A stretch of 64,000 bases of DNA, taken from Bathymodiolus brooksi. Lineage: Eukaryota; Mollusca; Bivalvia; Mytilida; Modiolidae. Made by a program: the position numbers and the translations under genes. The stretch lies in NCBI GenBank assembly GCA_963680875.1, contig OY804579.1, positions 49,502,536 through 49,566,535 on the forward strand, read 5' to 3'. Each line of letters starts with the position of its first letter. Position 1 is the first letter of the stretch. Below are positions 11,691 to 22,279 of this stretch, piece after piece. The notes under the pieces were generated by a model, which was given only the letters and a program-made list of their open reading frames with translations, did no database searches and had not been told where the DNA came from.

Positions 11691-11842
11691 ATCATGGAAG
11701 CCAGAATGTGTTTTGAGTTTTAACATGGGTTGGCGGATATTAGTATTTAATCTCGAGCCGGAGACGAGGGATAAAATTTACTAATATCCGCCAACCCATG
11801 TTAAAACTCAAAACACATTCTGGCTTCCATGAATTATTTCGA
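11686..11842. repeat. Palindrome with ~70-bp arms
   Basis: The left arm AATCATGGAAGCCAGAATGT through GGCGGATATTAGTA returns as its inverse complement ending ACATTCTGGCTTCCATGAAT, around a short CTCGAG-containing centre near 11760. It is probably a foldback MITE. No coding content. Confidence 0.8.
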
Positions 11843-12142
11843 TTCTGATATATCTAACAGTACAAATACGGTAGTATACTTTATTTGGAAGACGGTAATT
11901 TATATTTATGCTTGCGGACAATGCCGCACACAATGTATGCTGCCAAATTCGAGCAGACGATGATTCATCAAGATGTACTATTACGACAGGATAGTCAGTC
12001 ACATATACATTTACGACGGGAAAGTCAGTCGTATTGATGGAGCATCCGTAACAATAATATTGTGTTTGCATGTTTAATTGTACGTCGCATATTATTAATT
12101 TTGGATATGTTGATTATTTTCGTTGAATGTAGATGTTATTAA

Positions 12143-12253
12143 AACATTAATAACTCAATCGTAACTACTCGGCCATTGTCGCTACCCTGCAAATAACTTT
12201 TTTTTATTTGTAGGGTAGCGAGAATGGCTGAGTAGTTACGATTGATTAATAAC
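12143..12253. repeat. Palindrome with ~48-bp arms
   Basis: TTAATAACTCAATCGTAACT at the left pairs with AGTTACGATTGATTAATAAC at the right. The inner arms meet around an AT-rich loop near 12200. It is probably a MITE. Confidence 0.75.
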
Positions 12254-12830
12254 TGTGTAAATAATTTTATTTAATTATTTTATTACCTTGCTTAAATGTG
12301 TGCACCGGCGCATGTACTAATGATTATACACAATCGATAAATCGCTAGATTGCTTACAAAGCGTAAGAAGGACGTTATGTTAGATAGATTATAGATTCTC
12401 TAATTCTTGCTAAATTTTCACACTTCTCAACCCGTGTGAGAAGAAATCGATAATCAACGTGTGGATCACTTTGTTCTCAGTCGCTGATTGGTCAATTACG
12501 CAATTATGTCTTGGGTGAGATAAGAATTTCACGCTACTTTTCCTGTAAAAATGTTACGTTTGGCAACATGTCATTGTATCAATAAAATCGTTTAATTAAC
12601 TGTAACTAACCGTAATTAACCGTACCATCACCAAGAACCCATCATCTGGAATCTTGTCCCTTCTCCATCATTGCTTCAAAAACATTCCTTAACGGGTGTG
12701 ACGTCAATTGAAGTATACGTCAGTGAGGTCATTGAACGTCGATTTGAGAAAGTGAAAAACGGCCATATATTTTGTTAAATTAGTGAGAAAAAGAATCAAA
12801 CAAATTTTTAGTGGTTCATTAGAGAAACAA

Positions 12831-12990
12831 TCTCTAACATTGTTTCCCTTTTATTACGATAATTTCTCAAATCTCGATAGTTAAATTTTTACATTTTAAA
12901 GTTCTGGGTAAACCTCGAACTTTAAAATGTGAAAATTTAACTATCTTGATTTGAGAAATTATCGTAATAAACGGGAAACAATGTTAGAGA
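12831..12990. repeat. Palindrome with ~75-bp arms
   Basis: TCTCTAACATTGTTTCCCTT at the left is the inverse complement of the right end GGGAAACAATGTTAGAGA, with only a few mismatches. The loop is near 12908. A short non-autonomous foldback element is likely. Confidence 0.8.
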
Positions 12991-13271
12991 CTATATATAT
13001 AACACCGGGGGAGTACAAGACAGGGAAATCTCCAACATCCGAGGGTAAGATTTCAATCGTTCTCTGACGAAGCTTAGTAGTATTTTAAACGTATTTCATA
13101 ATAAAATGCAATGTATTTCATAATAAAATACAGTGTGTTTTTATAAATAAATGAAAAATGCTAATACAACAGCGATACATACCATTAAAAAATTATTTGA
13201 CTTTGGTCAAAGGGAGGTAATTCCTTTCTTTACGTAAGTTACTAACACGGGAGAGCATTCTATTATTCACT

Positions 13272-13520
13272 CAATGTAAGCAAACGTTGACACGCCAGAC
13301 AAGACATATAGGGTCTAACACCGGGAGAGGTGCAAGATAGTAAAATCTGTGACAGCCGAGGGTAAGATTTAAATCGTATCGGACGAGGCTTGTCCGAGTC
13401 CAATACGATTTAAATCTTACCCGAGGGTGTCACAGATTTTACTATCTTGCACCTTTACGGTGTTTGACTCTTTTTCTCACCCCTGTCTACCGTGTCAATG
13501 TTTGTTTACTTGTTGTGTAG
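13272..13520. repeat. Foldback unit 1 of the 13.3-16.5 kb complex
   Basis: The arms include AACACCGGGAGAGGTGCAAG, TAGTAAAATCTGTGACA and GGTAAGATTTAAATCGTAT, and their inverse complements follow after a short loop at about 13390. Outside the AACACCG ends the pairing continues more weakly (GTAAGCAAACGTTGACACG with CGTGTCAATGTTTGTTTAC). It belongs to the same family as 16385-16515. Confidence 0.75.
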
Positions 13521-14590
13521 TTTGGTGCATTAATTTGCGAACCGTATCACAGCCACAGGACCAAAATGACACGTAATAAAATAAAACAAGATGTTCATTT
13601 TACAACTTTAAAGAGGTTCAAAATAATATGCGAGCTTAAGCGAGCTCTGTATGGTATAAAATGTGTACTTAGGATTTTTTAACAAACATGGTTGAACATA
13701 TTGTCGAAGAAAAAAAAATTCTACGTTTTGTAAACACCGGTTTCCGGGTAACACACTAACACACTCAACTAATGAAGATCTTCTTAACATAAAGCGCAAA
13801 TGTGATCCTGAAGTCTCGTACCCTCTCTCGTACGTCCGATACCACTGAAACCCGGAACCCGTGTGTAATAAAAGTCATTTTGTTAGCTTGTTTTACTTAT
13901 ATTGATATTTTTAATTTATTAAATCTCTTCTGACATACTGACAAGAATTTTTGTTTCTACGCGGAAGTTAACTTTTGAGATTTCGTAAGGAACGATAACT
14001 CGAATAAAGGAACGACAGCTCGATTGAATGAGACTAGATTCGGCCCTAAAAAACGTCGTCCCTAATATATCTCGGCCCAAAAAATCTCGACACTTTTTGA
14101 TGAAATTGCCAGATAATTTTCAGATGCGCGAGCATTCAAGGCCGTGCCGGCTTCATATTAAAGTTAACAAACTTGTGATAGATTCTACAATAACAACATC
14201 TTGCACCTTTTACGATGTTTGCCACTTTTTCTCATCTCTTTCAATATTTGTTTACGTTGAGAAAATATAGAGTACTCTCCCTTGTTAGGTAACTAACGTA
14301 AATAAAAACAATTACCTCCCTTTGACCAACGTCAAATAAAAAATTTTACAGGCATTTATCGCTGTTGTAGTAGCATTGACAATATATTTATAAAAACAAC
14401 GCATTGTATTTTATTGTATTTTATTGTGAAATACATTTAAAATACTGTCAAGACACTATAAATCGACAATTTAATTCAACAATGGATAACAATTTTGCGG
14501 GTAAAACGGCGTGTAGCTTGTCTTACCCTGGAGCCGGGGTAAGATAGAACAATCTTTTTCACCTAAACTAACGGACTACTTTATCCAAGG
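13480..14590. repeat. Direct repeat, first copy (blocks A-B-C)
   Basis: The sequence from GTCTACCGTGTCAATGTTTG through the C block ending CTTTATCCAAGGGGTGAGA recurs at about 15275-16385 with small indels, offset by roughly 1.78-1.80 kb. The open frames within (13799-13608, 14028-14270) show no family resemblance and are not conserved intact in the second copy, so they are not called as genes. Confidence 0.75.
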
Positions 14591-15020
14591 GGTGAGACAT
14601 TCTCTTCTCACCCCTTGGATAAAGTAGTCCGTTAGTTTAGGTGAAAAAGATTTTTCTATCTTACCCCGGCTCCAGGGTAAGACAAGCTACACGCCGTTTT
14701 ACCCGCAAAATTGTTATCCATTGTTGAATTAAATTGTCGATTTATAGTGTCTTGACAGTATTTTAAATGTATTTCACAATAAAATACAATATTATAAATG
14801 CTACTACAACAGCGATAAATGCCTGTAAAAAAATTTATTTGACGTTGGTCAAAGGGAGGTAATTGTTTTTATTTACGTTAGTTACCTAACAAGGGAGAGT
14901 ACTCTATATTTTCTCAACGTAAACAAATATTGAAAGAGATGAGAAAAAGTGGCAAACATCGTAAAAGGTGTAAGAATTTGTTATTGTAGAATCTATCACA
15001 ACTTTGTTAACTTTATTATT
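14155..15020. repeat. Large near-perfect palindrome, ~430-bp arms
   Basis: The centre is near 14593-14596, where CACCCC-type arms meet (AAGGGGTGAGA ... TCTCACCCCTT). From the centre outward the arms match to about 14155 and 15020: AACTAACGGACTACTTTATC inside, GTTAGGTAACTAACGTAAAT further out, and GTGATAGATTCTACAATAAC near the ends. Only scattered mismatches are visible by eye. The DNA could extrude as a long hairpin. Beyond 15020 an inverted copy of block A (13490-13625) follows without block B. Confidence 0.85.
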
Positions 15021-15169
15021 TTGAACATCTTTAAAGTTGTAAAATGAACATCTTGTTTTAGTTTATTACGTGTCGTTTTGGTCCTGTGGCTGTGATACGG
15101 TTCGCAAATTAATGCACCAAACTACACAACAAGTAAACAAACATTGACACGGTAGAAAGGGGAGAGAAA

Positions 15170-15260
15170 AAGAGTTAAACACCGTAAAAGGTGCAAGGTA
15201 GAACTATCTTGCACCTCTCCCGGTGTTACACCCTGTATATCTTGCACCTTTTACGCTGTT
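15170..15260. repeat. Short foldback junction with AACACCG ends
   Basis: AAACACCGTAAAAGGTGCAAG is followed by an inverted form ending CCCGGTGTT and then another CTTGCACCTTTTACG copy. These are the terminal motifs of the complex, here placed head to head. This marks the join between the inverted block A and the second direct copy. Confidence 0.6.
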
Positions 15261-15274
15261 TGACTCTTTTTCTC

Positions 15275-16385
15275 ACCCCTTTCTACCATGTCAATGTTTG
15301 CTTACTTGTTGTGTAGTTTGGTGCATTAATTTGCGAACTGTATCACAAGCCACAGGACCAAAATGCCACGTAATAAGATAAAACAAGATGTTCATTTTAC
15401 AACTTTAAAGAGGTTCAAAATAATATGCGAGCTTAAACGGGCTCTTTATGGTATAAAATGTGTACTTAGGATTTTTTAACAAACATGGTTGAACATACTG
15501 TCGAAGAAAAAAAAATCGACGCTTTGTAAACACCGGTTCCGTGTAACACACTAACACACTCAATTAATGAAGATCTTCTTAAAATAAAGTGCAAAGGTGA
15601 CCCTGAAGTCTCGTACCCTCGCTCGTACGTCCGATACCAATGAAATCCAGAACCCGCGTGTAATAAAAGTCATTTTGTTAGCTTGTTTTACTTATATTGA
15701 TATTTTTTAATTTATTAAATCTCTTCTGACATACTGACAATAATTTTTGTCTCTACGCGGAAGTTATCTTTTGGGATTTCGTAAGGAACGATAACTCGAA
15801 TAAAGGAACAACAGCTCGATTGAATGAGACTAGATTCGGCCCTAAATAAAAGTCGTCCCTAATATATCTCGGCACTTGTTGATGATCTGGATGAGCGTGA
15901 AATTGCCAGATAATTTTCAGATGCGCGAGCATTCATGGCCGTGACGGTTTCATATTAAAGTTAACAAACTTGTGATAGATTCTACAATAACAAAATCTTG
16001 CACCTTTTACGATGTTTGCCTCTTTTTCTCATCTCTTTCAATATTTGTTTACGTTGAGAAAATATAGAGTACTCTCTTTTGTTAGGTAACTAACGTAAAT
16101 AAAAACAATTACCTCCCTTTGACCAACGTCAAATAAATTTGTTTACAGGCATTTATCGCTGTTGTAGTAGCATTTATAATATATTTATAAATAAAATACA
16201 TTGTATTTTATTGTGAAATACATTTAAAATACTGTCAAGACACTATAAATCGACAATTTAATTCAACAACGGAAAACAATTCTGCTGGAAAAATGGCGTG
16301 TAGCTTGTCTTACCCTGGAGCCGGGGTAAGATAGAAAAATCTTTTTCACCTAAACTAACGGACTACTTTATCCAAGGGGTGAGAA
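15275..16385. repeat. Direct repeat, second copy (blocks A-B-C)
   Basis: This is a second copy of 13480-14590 with small substitutions and indels, ending in the same CTTTATCCAAGGGGTGAGA block. It shares the low-complexity runs and the GTAATAAAAGTCATTTTGTT segment. Confidence 0.75.
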
Positions 16386-16515
16386 AGTAAAATCTGTGAC
16401 ACCCTCGGGTAAGATTTAAATCGTATTGAACTCGGACAAGCCTCGTCCGATACGATTTAAACCTTACCCTAGGGTGTCACAGATTTTACTATCTTGCACC
16501 TCTCCCGGTGTTAGA
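16385..16515. repeat. Foldback unit 2 of the complex
   Basis: This is a palindrome of AGTAAAATCTGTGACACCCT and GGGTAAGATTTAAATCGTAT with their inverse complements, ending CTCTCCCGGTGTTAG. It matches the 13321-13460 unit closely and closes the complex on the right. Confidence 0.75.
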
Positions 16516-16672
16516 ACTTATATGTCTTCCACCCCTAAAAATAGGAACTGGCCTATCTTTTTAGTGAGTAACGAACACATTTTGTAAAAAATCGGCTTGA
16601 ATTATGAAATCGATATTAATAGGAAACAACACTATAAACATATGAAATGATGCCTTCTATTAATTAACATAC

Positions 16673-16819
16673 CGAATTACTCTCTGTCACTAAACCACTT
16701 TTTTCTAAGCATTTTCCCAAGCTTTTGGCAACCAATATAATATCTGCTGGGAGTAACTCTATATTGGATATTCCATCAGGGATACGACTGGCTATTTCGT
16801 TGACAAATGTTGTGGTTAA
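16673..16819 (-). CDS. Polycystin-1 family exon: pre-GAIN helical region
   Basis: This 147-nt exon (49 codons) has a CAG acceptor, a GTATGT donor and phase 0 at both ends. It encodes LTTTFVNEIASRIPDGISNI, then ELLPADIILVAKSLGKCLEK and a short polar end. Paired helices of this kind (LxxTFxNxI ... LxVAxSL) occur between the REJ and GAIN core of polycystins. It joins in phase to 18604-18512. The downstream link to 6508 is out of phase (see that exon). Confidence 0.78.
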
Positions 16820-17014
16820 CTGAAATAAAAAGTCAAGTATTTTTTTATGTATGCAATTCGTTGCAGGATTTAATTTAGATCTTACTTTTTTTTTATTATT
16901 AAGAAAAAATTATTACGATTAGAGGAATTTAGAAAAAAAACCTTTCAATTAATTGATCCAGTTAGTAATTAATTGTCACATTAATTTGTTGAAATAAAAA
17001 AAAATGGTTTATTT

Positions 17015-17190
17015 ATATGATGTTTAATCCCACTTTCAACAATATTTCAGTTATATCGTGGTGGTCAGTTTTATTGGCTGATGAAACGGGAGTGTCCGGA
17101 GAAAACTACCGACCTGTCGCAAGTAACTGACAAACTTTATCACATAATGTTGTATCGAGTACATCTCGCCTGCGCGGGGTTTTGAATATT
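17015..17190 (-). mobile_element. SINE tail fragment
   Basis: This is a minus-strand copy of the SINE body (GGCGAGATGTACTCGATACAA-like start, TTGTTGAAAGTGG-like end). The tRNA head is missing, with TATTTCATGAACC sequence in its place. Confidence 0.65.
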
Positions 17191-17704
17191 TCATGAACCT
17201 ATATTTACAAAATATATAGCAAATTATACAATTACTTTGTTGGATTCGTTTTATAGTTATTTCCAAGAAAATTAATTTAATTAACATTTTAAGACATTAA
17301 AACTGGATACCATTTTAGCTAACGTTTTTCGTGGCTGGTTCGTGAAGTATGATAAATCTCTTATTGACAGTAGGTTTGGAAATTATATACAAACACCATC
17401 ATAACTGAAGTGGTTTTTTTTATGATCACAACAAAATGTTTTTCCAATATATTAATAAGCCATATATGTACAATACCTGGTTTGTGGCCCTCCCCCTTTT
17501 TATCACTATATGATATCATACCTTTTCCAGTTCCATTATTTTTTTTTCGTGGGGAATTTGTTGTTACAATACATTTGTTTGTTAGAGTTACAATTAATAA
17601 AAAGCTTCTAGTTTTTTGTATATATTTTAAGTTTTTAACTATTGTTGTGTTGGTTGTGAAGAAAGTTTATGTAAAACATTGTGATTTGTGTGTTTAATTT
17701 TGCC

Positions 17705-17850
17705 CCGATCAGGGCGAGGTGTACAACATTATGTGATAAAGTTTGTCATTGACTTGCGACAGATCGGTGGTTTTCTCCGGGTCACTGGGTGACCGCCACA
17801 TTATAACTGAAATATTGTTGAAAGTGGCGTTAAACACCATAAAATCAACC
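17705..17850 (+). mobile_element. SINE, head-truncated
   Basis: GGCGAGGTGTACAACATTAT through GACCGCCACATTATAACTGA to TGAAAGTGGCGTTAAACACC matches the shared SINE body and tail. No B box is preserved. Confidence 0.7.
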
Positions 17851-18155
17851 AACCATCCAACCGGATGTCACGTGATTGTCAGTTAACACGACGGTGATCT
17901 GTTTAATTTTTATCTCTAATTAACATGACCTTTGTACTGTTACCTCATATTGGTATTTACAGAGGCCGTTGTGGCCGTGATAGTATGGTAGTTTGCTTAT
18001 TCAATTAGCACCACCACTACAACTGTGAGTGTGGCGAGTTGGACTTGATTCAACTTTGCGTGACAAAGCTTCTCAATATTTTTCTATAGATTAGCGTTTC
18101 ACCCCCATCAATACAAATGACCGCAACGATATCACTGTTAAACGTGTGGTTTAAT

Positions 18156-18438
18156 CAGTGCCGGATTTTAATTAGGACAAATGAGGCCCTGTGCTGGTTA
18201 AGTTATGGGGCCCCTTACTTGGGATCTGAAGGAGGTAGAGACCTGGTAGGCCTACACAGGCAGTCAACTCTATCATTATGTCTGAAATCGCCCCGAAACA
18301 TAACGTCTTCAAATTTAAAAGTGCACAACATAAGCAAAAATCCATCGTGAAATATTTTTTTGGCAGAAAGATGAGCCCCACGTGGCTAACAGGTCCTGTG
18401 CTTAAGCCCACCTAAGCACAATGGTAAATCCGGCACTG
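18156..18438. mobile_element. hAT-type MITE with perfect 8-bp target duplication
   Basis: The left TIR CAGTGCCGGATTTTA and the right TIR TAAATCCGGCACTG are inverse complements. The 8-bp direct repeat GGTTTAAT flanks both sides (18148-18155 and 18439-18446). CAGTG-start TIRs and 8-bp duplications are the hallmark of hAT elements. At 283 bp it has no transposase and is non-autonomous. It lies about 70 bp 3' (in gene sense) of the exon at 18604-18512, in the intron. Confidence 0.88.
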
Positions 18439-18511
18439 GGTTTAATACCCATAATCAGTACCATTTATCTTGTACAAATATAATAATAGAAATTAAATTA
18501 TATGTGCATAC

Positions 18512-18604
18512 CTCTTTTAATAGAATTTGTACTTCTGACACATTTCTGTCTCCATATTGTAATATATCATCTGGAGTTGATAAATCTGATGCTGAATCTA
18601 TTGT
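18512..18604 (-). CDS. Polycystin-1 family exon: short linker after REJ
   Basis: This 93-nt exon (31 codons), with an ACAG acceptor, a GAG|GTATGC donor and phase 0 on both sides, encodes TIDSASDLSTPDDILQYGDR and a short helix ending LLKE. It has no domain of its own. It is supported by splice sites, open frame and phase agreement with both neighbouring exons. Confidence 0.68.
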
Positions 18605-18884
18605 CTGTAAACCAAATTACGAAATAAAATATAATAAAAAATAAATTTTAATAATACCACATGGTAGGAACAGTTCAAAATCTAACAGTAAAATCTCTGA
18701 AACAGCGGCAACATCAATACCCTAACGCATATCCACATGACCACCCACTTTCATGGCACTTCAATTAAATATGGCGATGTTTAACTAGTCTGATGGGCCC
18801 ATACCTCCCCAGATGCGGTCATGTAATTTTCCACATTGCGTAAGATATATTGTTGTAAAGATCGCTGTGTCTTATGTTTGTTTG

Positions 18885-19010
18885 TTTGATGAAGTTTAAC
18901 GCCACTTTCAACAATATTTCAGTTATATCGTGGCGGGCAGTTTTATTGGTGGACAAACTTTATCACATAATGTTGTACACCTCGCCCTGGTGGGGATTCG
19001 AACTCAGCTT
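18885..19010 (-). mobile_element. SINE fragment with internal deletion
   Basis: This is a minus-strand SINE tail (GTTTAACGCCACTTTCAACA start on plus) joined directly to the GACAAACTTTATCACATAAT part, lacking about 50 bp of the body. It ends near the GGGGATTCGAACTC B box. Confidence 0.65.
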
Positions 19011-19084
19011 AATATTGAACTAATGTATAATACTACTTCTACATAAGAGAACCGACGTTCTTAATTATCATTTGAGCCGTAATG

Positions 19085-19275
19085 AAAGCGGGAGGTTTGG
19101 CGCTTTAAAATCTGATTCAACCCACCATTTCTTTAGAAATGCCTGTACCAAGTCAGGGTCATTACGTTTTTCACAGTTTTCCGGTTGTTGACTGATTTTG
19201 TCTGTTTATATACTTATGAGTTTTGACTTTCCCTTTGTAAGATTGTTCGGAGTTCGGTAATTTTGTTACTACCCT
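19085..19275. repeat. Dispersed repeat family C, copy 1
   Basis: GGGAGGTTTGGCGCTTTAAA through TTCGGAGTTCGGTAATTTTG is nearly identical to 48212-48405. It is probably a fragment of a retroelement. No open protein is recognised. Confidence 0.65.
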
Positions 19276-20002
19276 TATTTAAATGATGGACAGTACACAC
19301 GTCTATTGGGCGACATACCAAGGAAACAATGGTATACGGTGAACCAAAATCTAACTGATCTCTCGTCATCTGTACTCAAATGACAGGCTACGTTTCAACA
19401 AGGAATCGATATTATCCGATAAAACATTTCGGAAGATAAGACGAGACGTTCTTTTAAACATTTGGCTTAATAGTTTATTTCTCATAATACCATAAATATG
19501 TGGAACATTTGTAATGACAAAATTGATGTCATCTATTTTGTCATCTAGGCTGTTATTTTGGGTATAATAATGGAATTTATTTAGCAAAGTCTGTGTTATT
19601 GATTTACTGCTGTATTTTATGTATTAGATAAGTTTTAATATAAACAGTACCTGATAAGAGTAGAGGAAAAGATCGGCAAAGAGAGGGGAACATTTTTGTC
19701 CCATGGAAATGTCGATGACTTGCTTAAAATATGCGCCCTCCAAACTCGATAAACATGTTATCGATACAAGCTCCAATATAAGGATGACTTCATTTTAGTA
19801 CTGTTCTCGATTTGTTTTGTGCCTGACAGAGTAAATAAGCTATACATTTTAAAGATATTTACATTTTTTAAAGTAGAAAAAAGTAGTGAAGGAATATTTC
19901 ATTGACGTTTTTTTCAATCAACACGGGGAATGGTGGACGATTTAATCAGAAACTAAAAGTACAATGTAGATTTTTCAATAAAAAACGGTACATCATAATT
20001 AC

Positions 20003-20173
20003 CAAATTTAAAGCTGAAAAAGCGCTAAGCGTAGCACTTATTATTCTCATTAGTGCCATGTCATTGCCACCAGCATCGGTGATGCTAAATGTATATTTTG
20101 CCTCCTGTAGAAGACTTGTGGTACGTTCTATATCCTCCTCATCCTGTGGCTGTAGCAAAACGTCTGGGAAGAC
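20003..20173 (-). CDS. Polycystin-1 family exon: REJ domain C-terminal part
   Basis: This 171-nt exon (57 codons), with a GAAG acceptor, a TTTG|GTAATT donor and phase 0 at both ends, encodes VFPDVLLQPQDEEDIERTTS, then a beta segment AKYTFSITDAGGNDMALMRI and a hydrophobic end. The position after the DRFGDYN exon and the phase agreement support it. The plus-strand frame over the same bases is a shadow. Confidence 0.72.
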
Positions 20174-20471
20174 CTTCAATAATAATTATTATACTTCACA
20201 TAATAAAGAATCAATTCTATTGGTTAAAAGATAATCACATGACATAAAATAATCAGGATATGTTTGCTTCTAGTCGTCGCCAACGGTGAATAACCTCAAG
20301 AATTGCACACGTCCATTGAATAACCCTATTATTCAACGGTGAATAACCCTCGAAAATTACAAAGTCCAGTGAATAACCCTAATGGAATAATACTTTAACA
20401 ATTCAAATATTAAACAGTATATTTCAACTGTTTGTTCGTATACTAAAACACTTACAGCTCTCTGAATCGAT

Positions 20472-20566
20472 GAATATCCAAAATTGTCAACCCCACTAGG
20501 GTTATCTCTCTCGGGCTAAAGCTCTCGGGGAAATAACCCTAGTAAGATTGACAATTTTGGATATTC
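20472..20566. repeat. Palindrome with ~36-bp arms and GAATAACCCT motifs
   Basis: GAATATCCAAAATTGTCAAC and GTTGACAATTTTGGATATTC-like ends enclose a pair of ACTAGGGTTAT blocks. In the preceding 200 bp the motif GTGAATAACCCT recurs three or four times. A small foldback element or remnant is likely. Confidence 0.65.
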
Positions 20567-20624
20567 ACCTCTTCCAAGGGCCGTAATAGTATAATATTAA
20601 CAATATTAACATTGTGGATATTAT

Positions 20625-22257
20625 GCCGTGTCTATGACGATCTCGATGAAATATCGACCATCCAGCAATTGTGGCTGTAATTATGTGTCATTGATGATCC
20701 CAAATTAGACGAAATATCAACCATCCAGCAATTTGGCTGTAATTATGTGTCATTGATAATATAAAATTAGATGAAATATCAACCATCCAGCAATTGTGGC
20801 TGTAATTATGTGTTATTGATGATCCAAAATTAGACGAAATATCAACCATCCAGCAATTGTGGCTGTAATTATGTGTCATTGATGATCCCAAATTAGATGA
20901 AATATCAACCATCCAGCAATTGTGGCTGTAATTATGTGTCATTGATGATCCAAAATTAGGCGAAATATCAACCATCCAGCAATTGTGGCTGTAATTATGT
21001 GTCATTGATGATCCAAAATTAGACGAAATATCAACCATCCATCAATTGTGGCTGTAATTATGTGCCATTGATGATATAAAATTAGATGAAATATCAACCA
21101 TCCAGCAATTGTGGCTGTAATTATGTGTCATTGATGATCCCAAATTAGACGAAATATCAACCATCCAGCAATTGTGGCTGTAATTATGTGTCTTTGATGA
21201 TATAAAATTAGATGAAATATCAACCATCCAGCAATTGTGGTTGTAATTATGTGTCATTGATGAAATAAAATTAGATGAAATATCGACCATCCAGCAATTG
21301 TGGCTGTAATTATGTGTCATTGATGATCCCAAATTAGACGAAATATCAACCATCCAGCAATTTGGCTGTAATTATGTGTCATTGATAATATAAAATTAGA
21401 TGAAATATCAACCATCCAGCAATTGTGGCTGTAATTATGTGTTATTGATGATCCAAAATTAGACGAAATATCAACCATCCAGCAATTGTGGCTGTAATTA
21501 TGTGTCATTGATGATATAAAATTAGACGAAATATCAACCATCCAGCAATTGTGGCTGTAATTATGTGTCATTGATGATCCAAAATTAGACGAAATATCAA
21601 CCATCCAGCAATTGTGGCTGTAATTATGTGTCATTGATGATATAAAATTAGATGAAATATCAACCATTCAGCAATTGTGGTTGTAATTATGTGTCATTGA
21701 TGATATAAAATTAGACGAAATATCAACCACCCAGCAATTGTGGCTGTATTTATGTGTTATTGATGATATAAAATTAGACGAAATATCAACCATCCAGCAA
21801 TTGTGGCTGTGTCATTGATGATCCCAAATTAGACGAAATATCAACCATCCAGCAATTGTGGCTGTAATTATGTGTCATTGATGATCCAAAATTAGACGAA
21901 ATATCAACCATCCAGCAATTGTGGCTGTAATTATGTGTCATTGATGATATAAAATTAGACGAAATATCAACCATCCAGCAATTGTGGCTGTAATTATGTG
22001 TTATTGATGATCTAAAATTAGACGAAATATCAACCATCCAGCAATTGTGGCTGTGTCATTGATGATCCCAAATTAGACGAAATATCAACCATCCAGCAAT
22101 TGTGGCTGTAATTATGTGTCATTGATGATCTAAAATTAGACGAAATATCAACCATCCAGCAATTGTGGCTGTAATTATGTGTCATTGATGATCCAAAATT
22201 AGACGAAATATCAACCATCGTTCATTTGTGATCTTAACACAGAGTCTATGATGATCT
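20625..22257. repeat. 63-bp minisatellite, about 25 copies
   Basis: The unit contains ATCAACCATCCAGCAATTGT, GGCTGTAATTATGTGTCATT and GATGATCCAAAATTAGACGA. Because 63 is divisible by three, long open minus-strand frames of a 21-residue repeat arise (MVDISSN...NCW). They are broken repeatedly and are not considered genes. Variants (deleted 15-bp unit, ATATAAAA versus CCAAAA) form a higher-order repeat of about 629 bp. The array lies in the intron between exons 23373-23249 and 20173-20003. Confidence 0.92.
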
Positions 22258-22279
22258 AAATAAAAACATAGGTATACTA

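Noticed and set aside
14028..14270. ORF in the foldback complex as a gene
   Set aside because: It is not conserved intact in the second direct copy, has no recognisable domain and overlaps palindrome arms.
17940..18010. An additional SINE head or tRNA gene
   Set aside because: GGCCGTTGTGGCCGTGATAG resembles the SINE head, but the B box is absent and no cloverleaf can be drawn.
20688..22218. Minus-strand frames encoding repeated MVDISSN..NCW
   Set aside because: They are translations of a 63-bp minisatellite, broken at array irregularities and lying in an intron. No splice or start context supports them.
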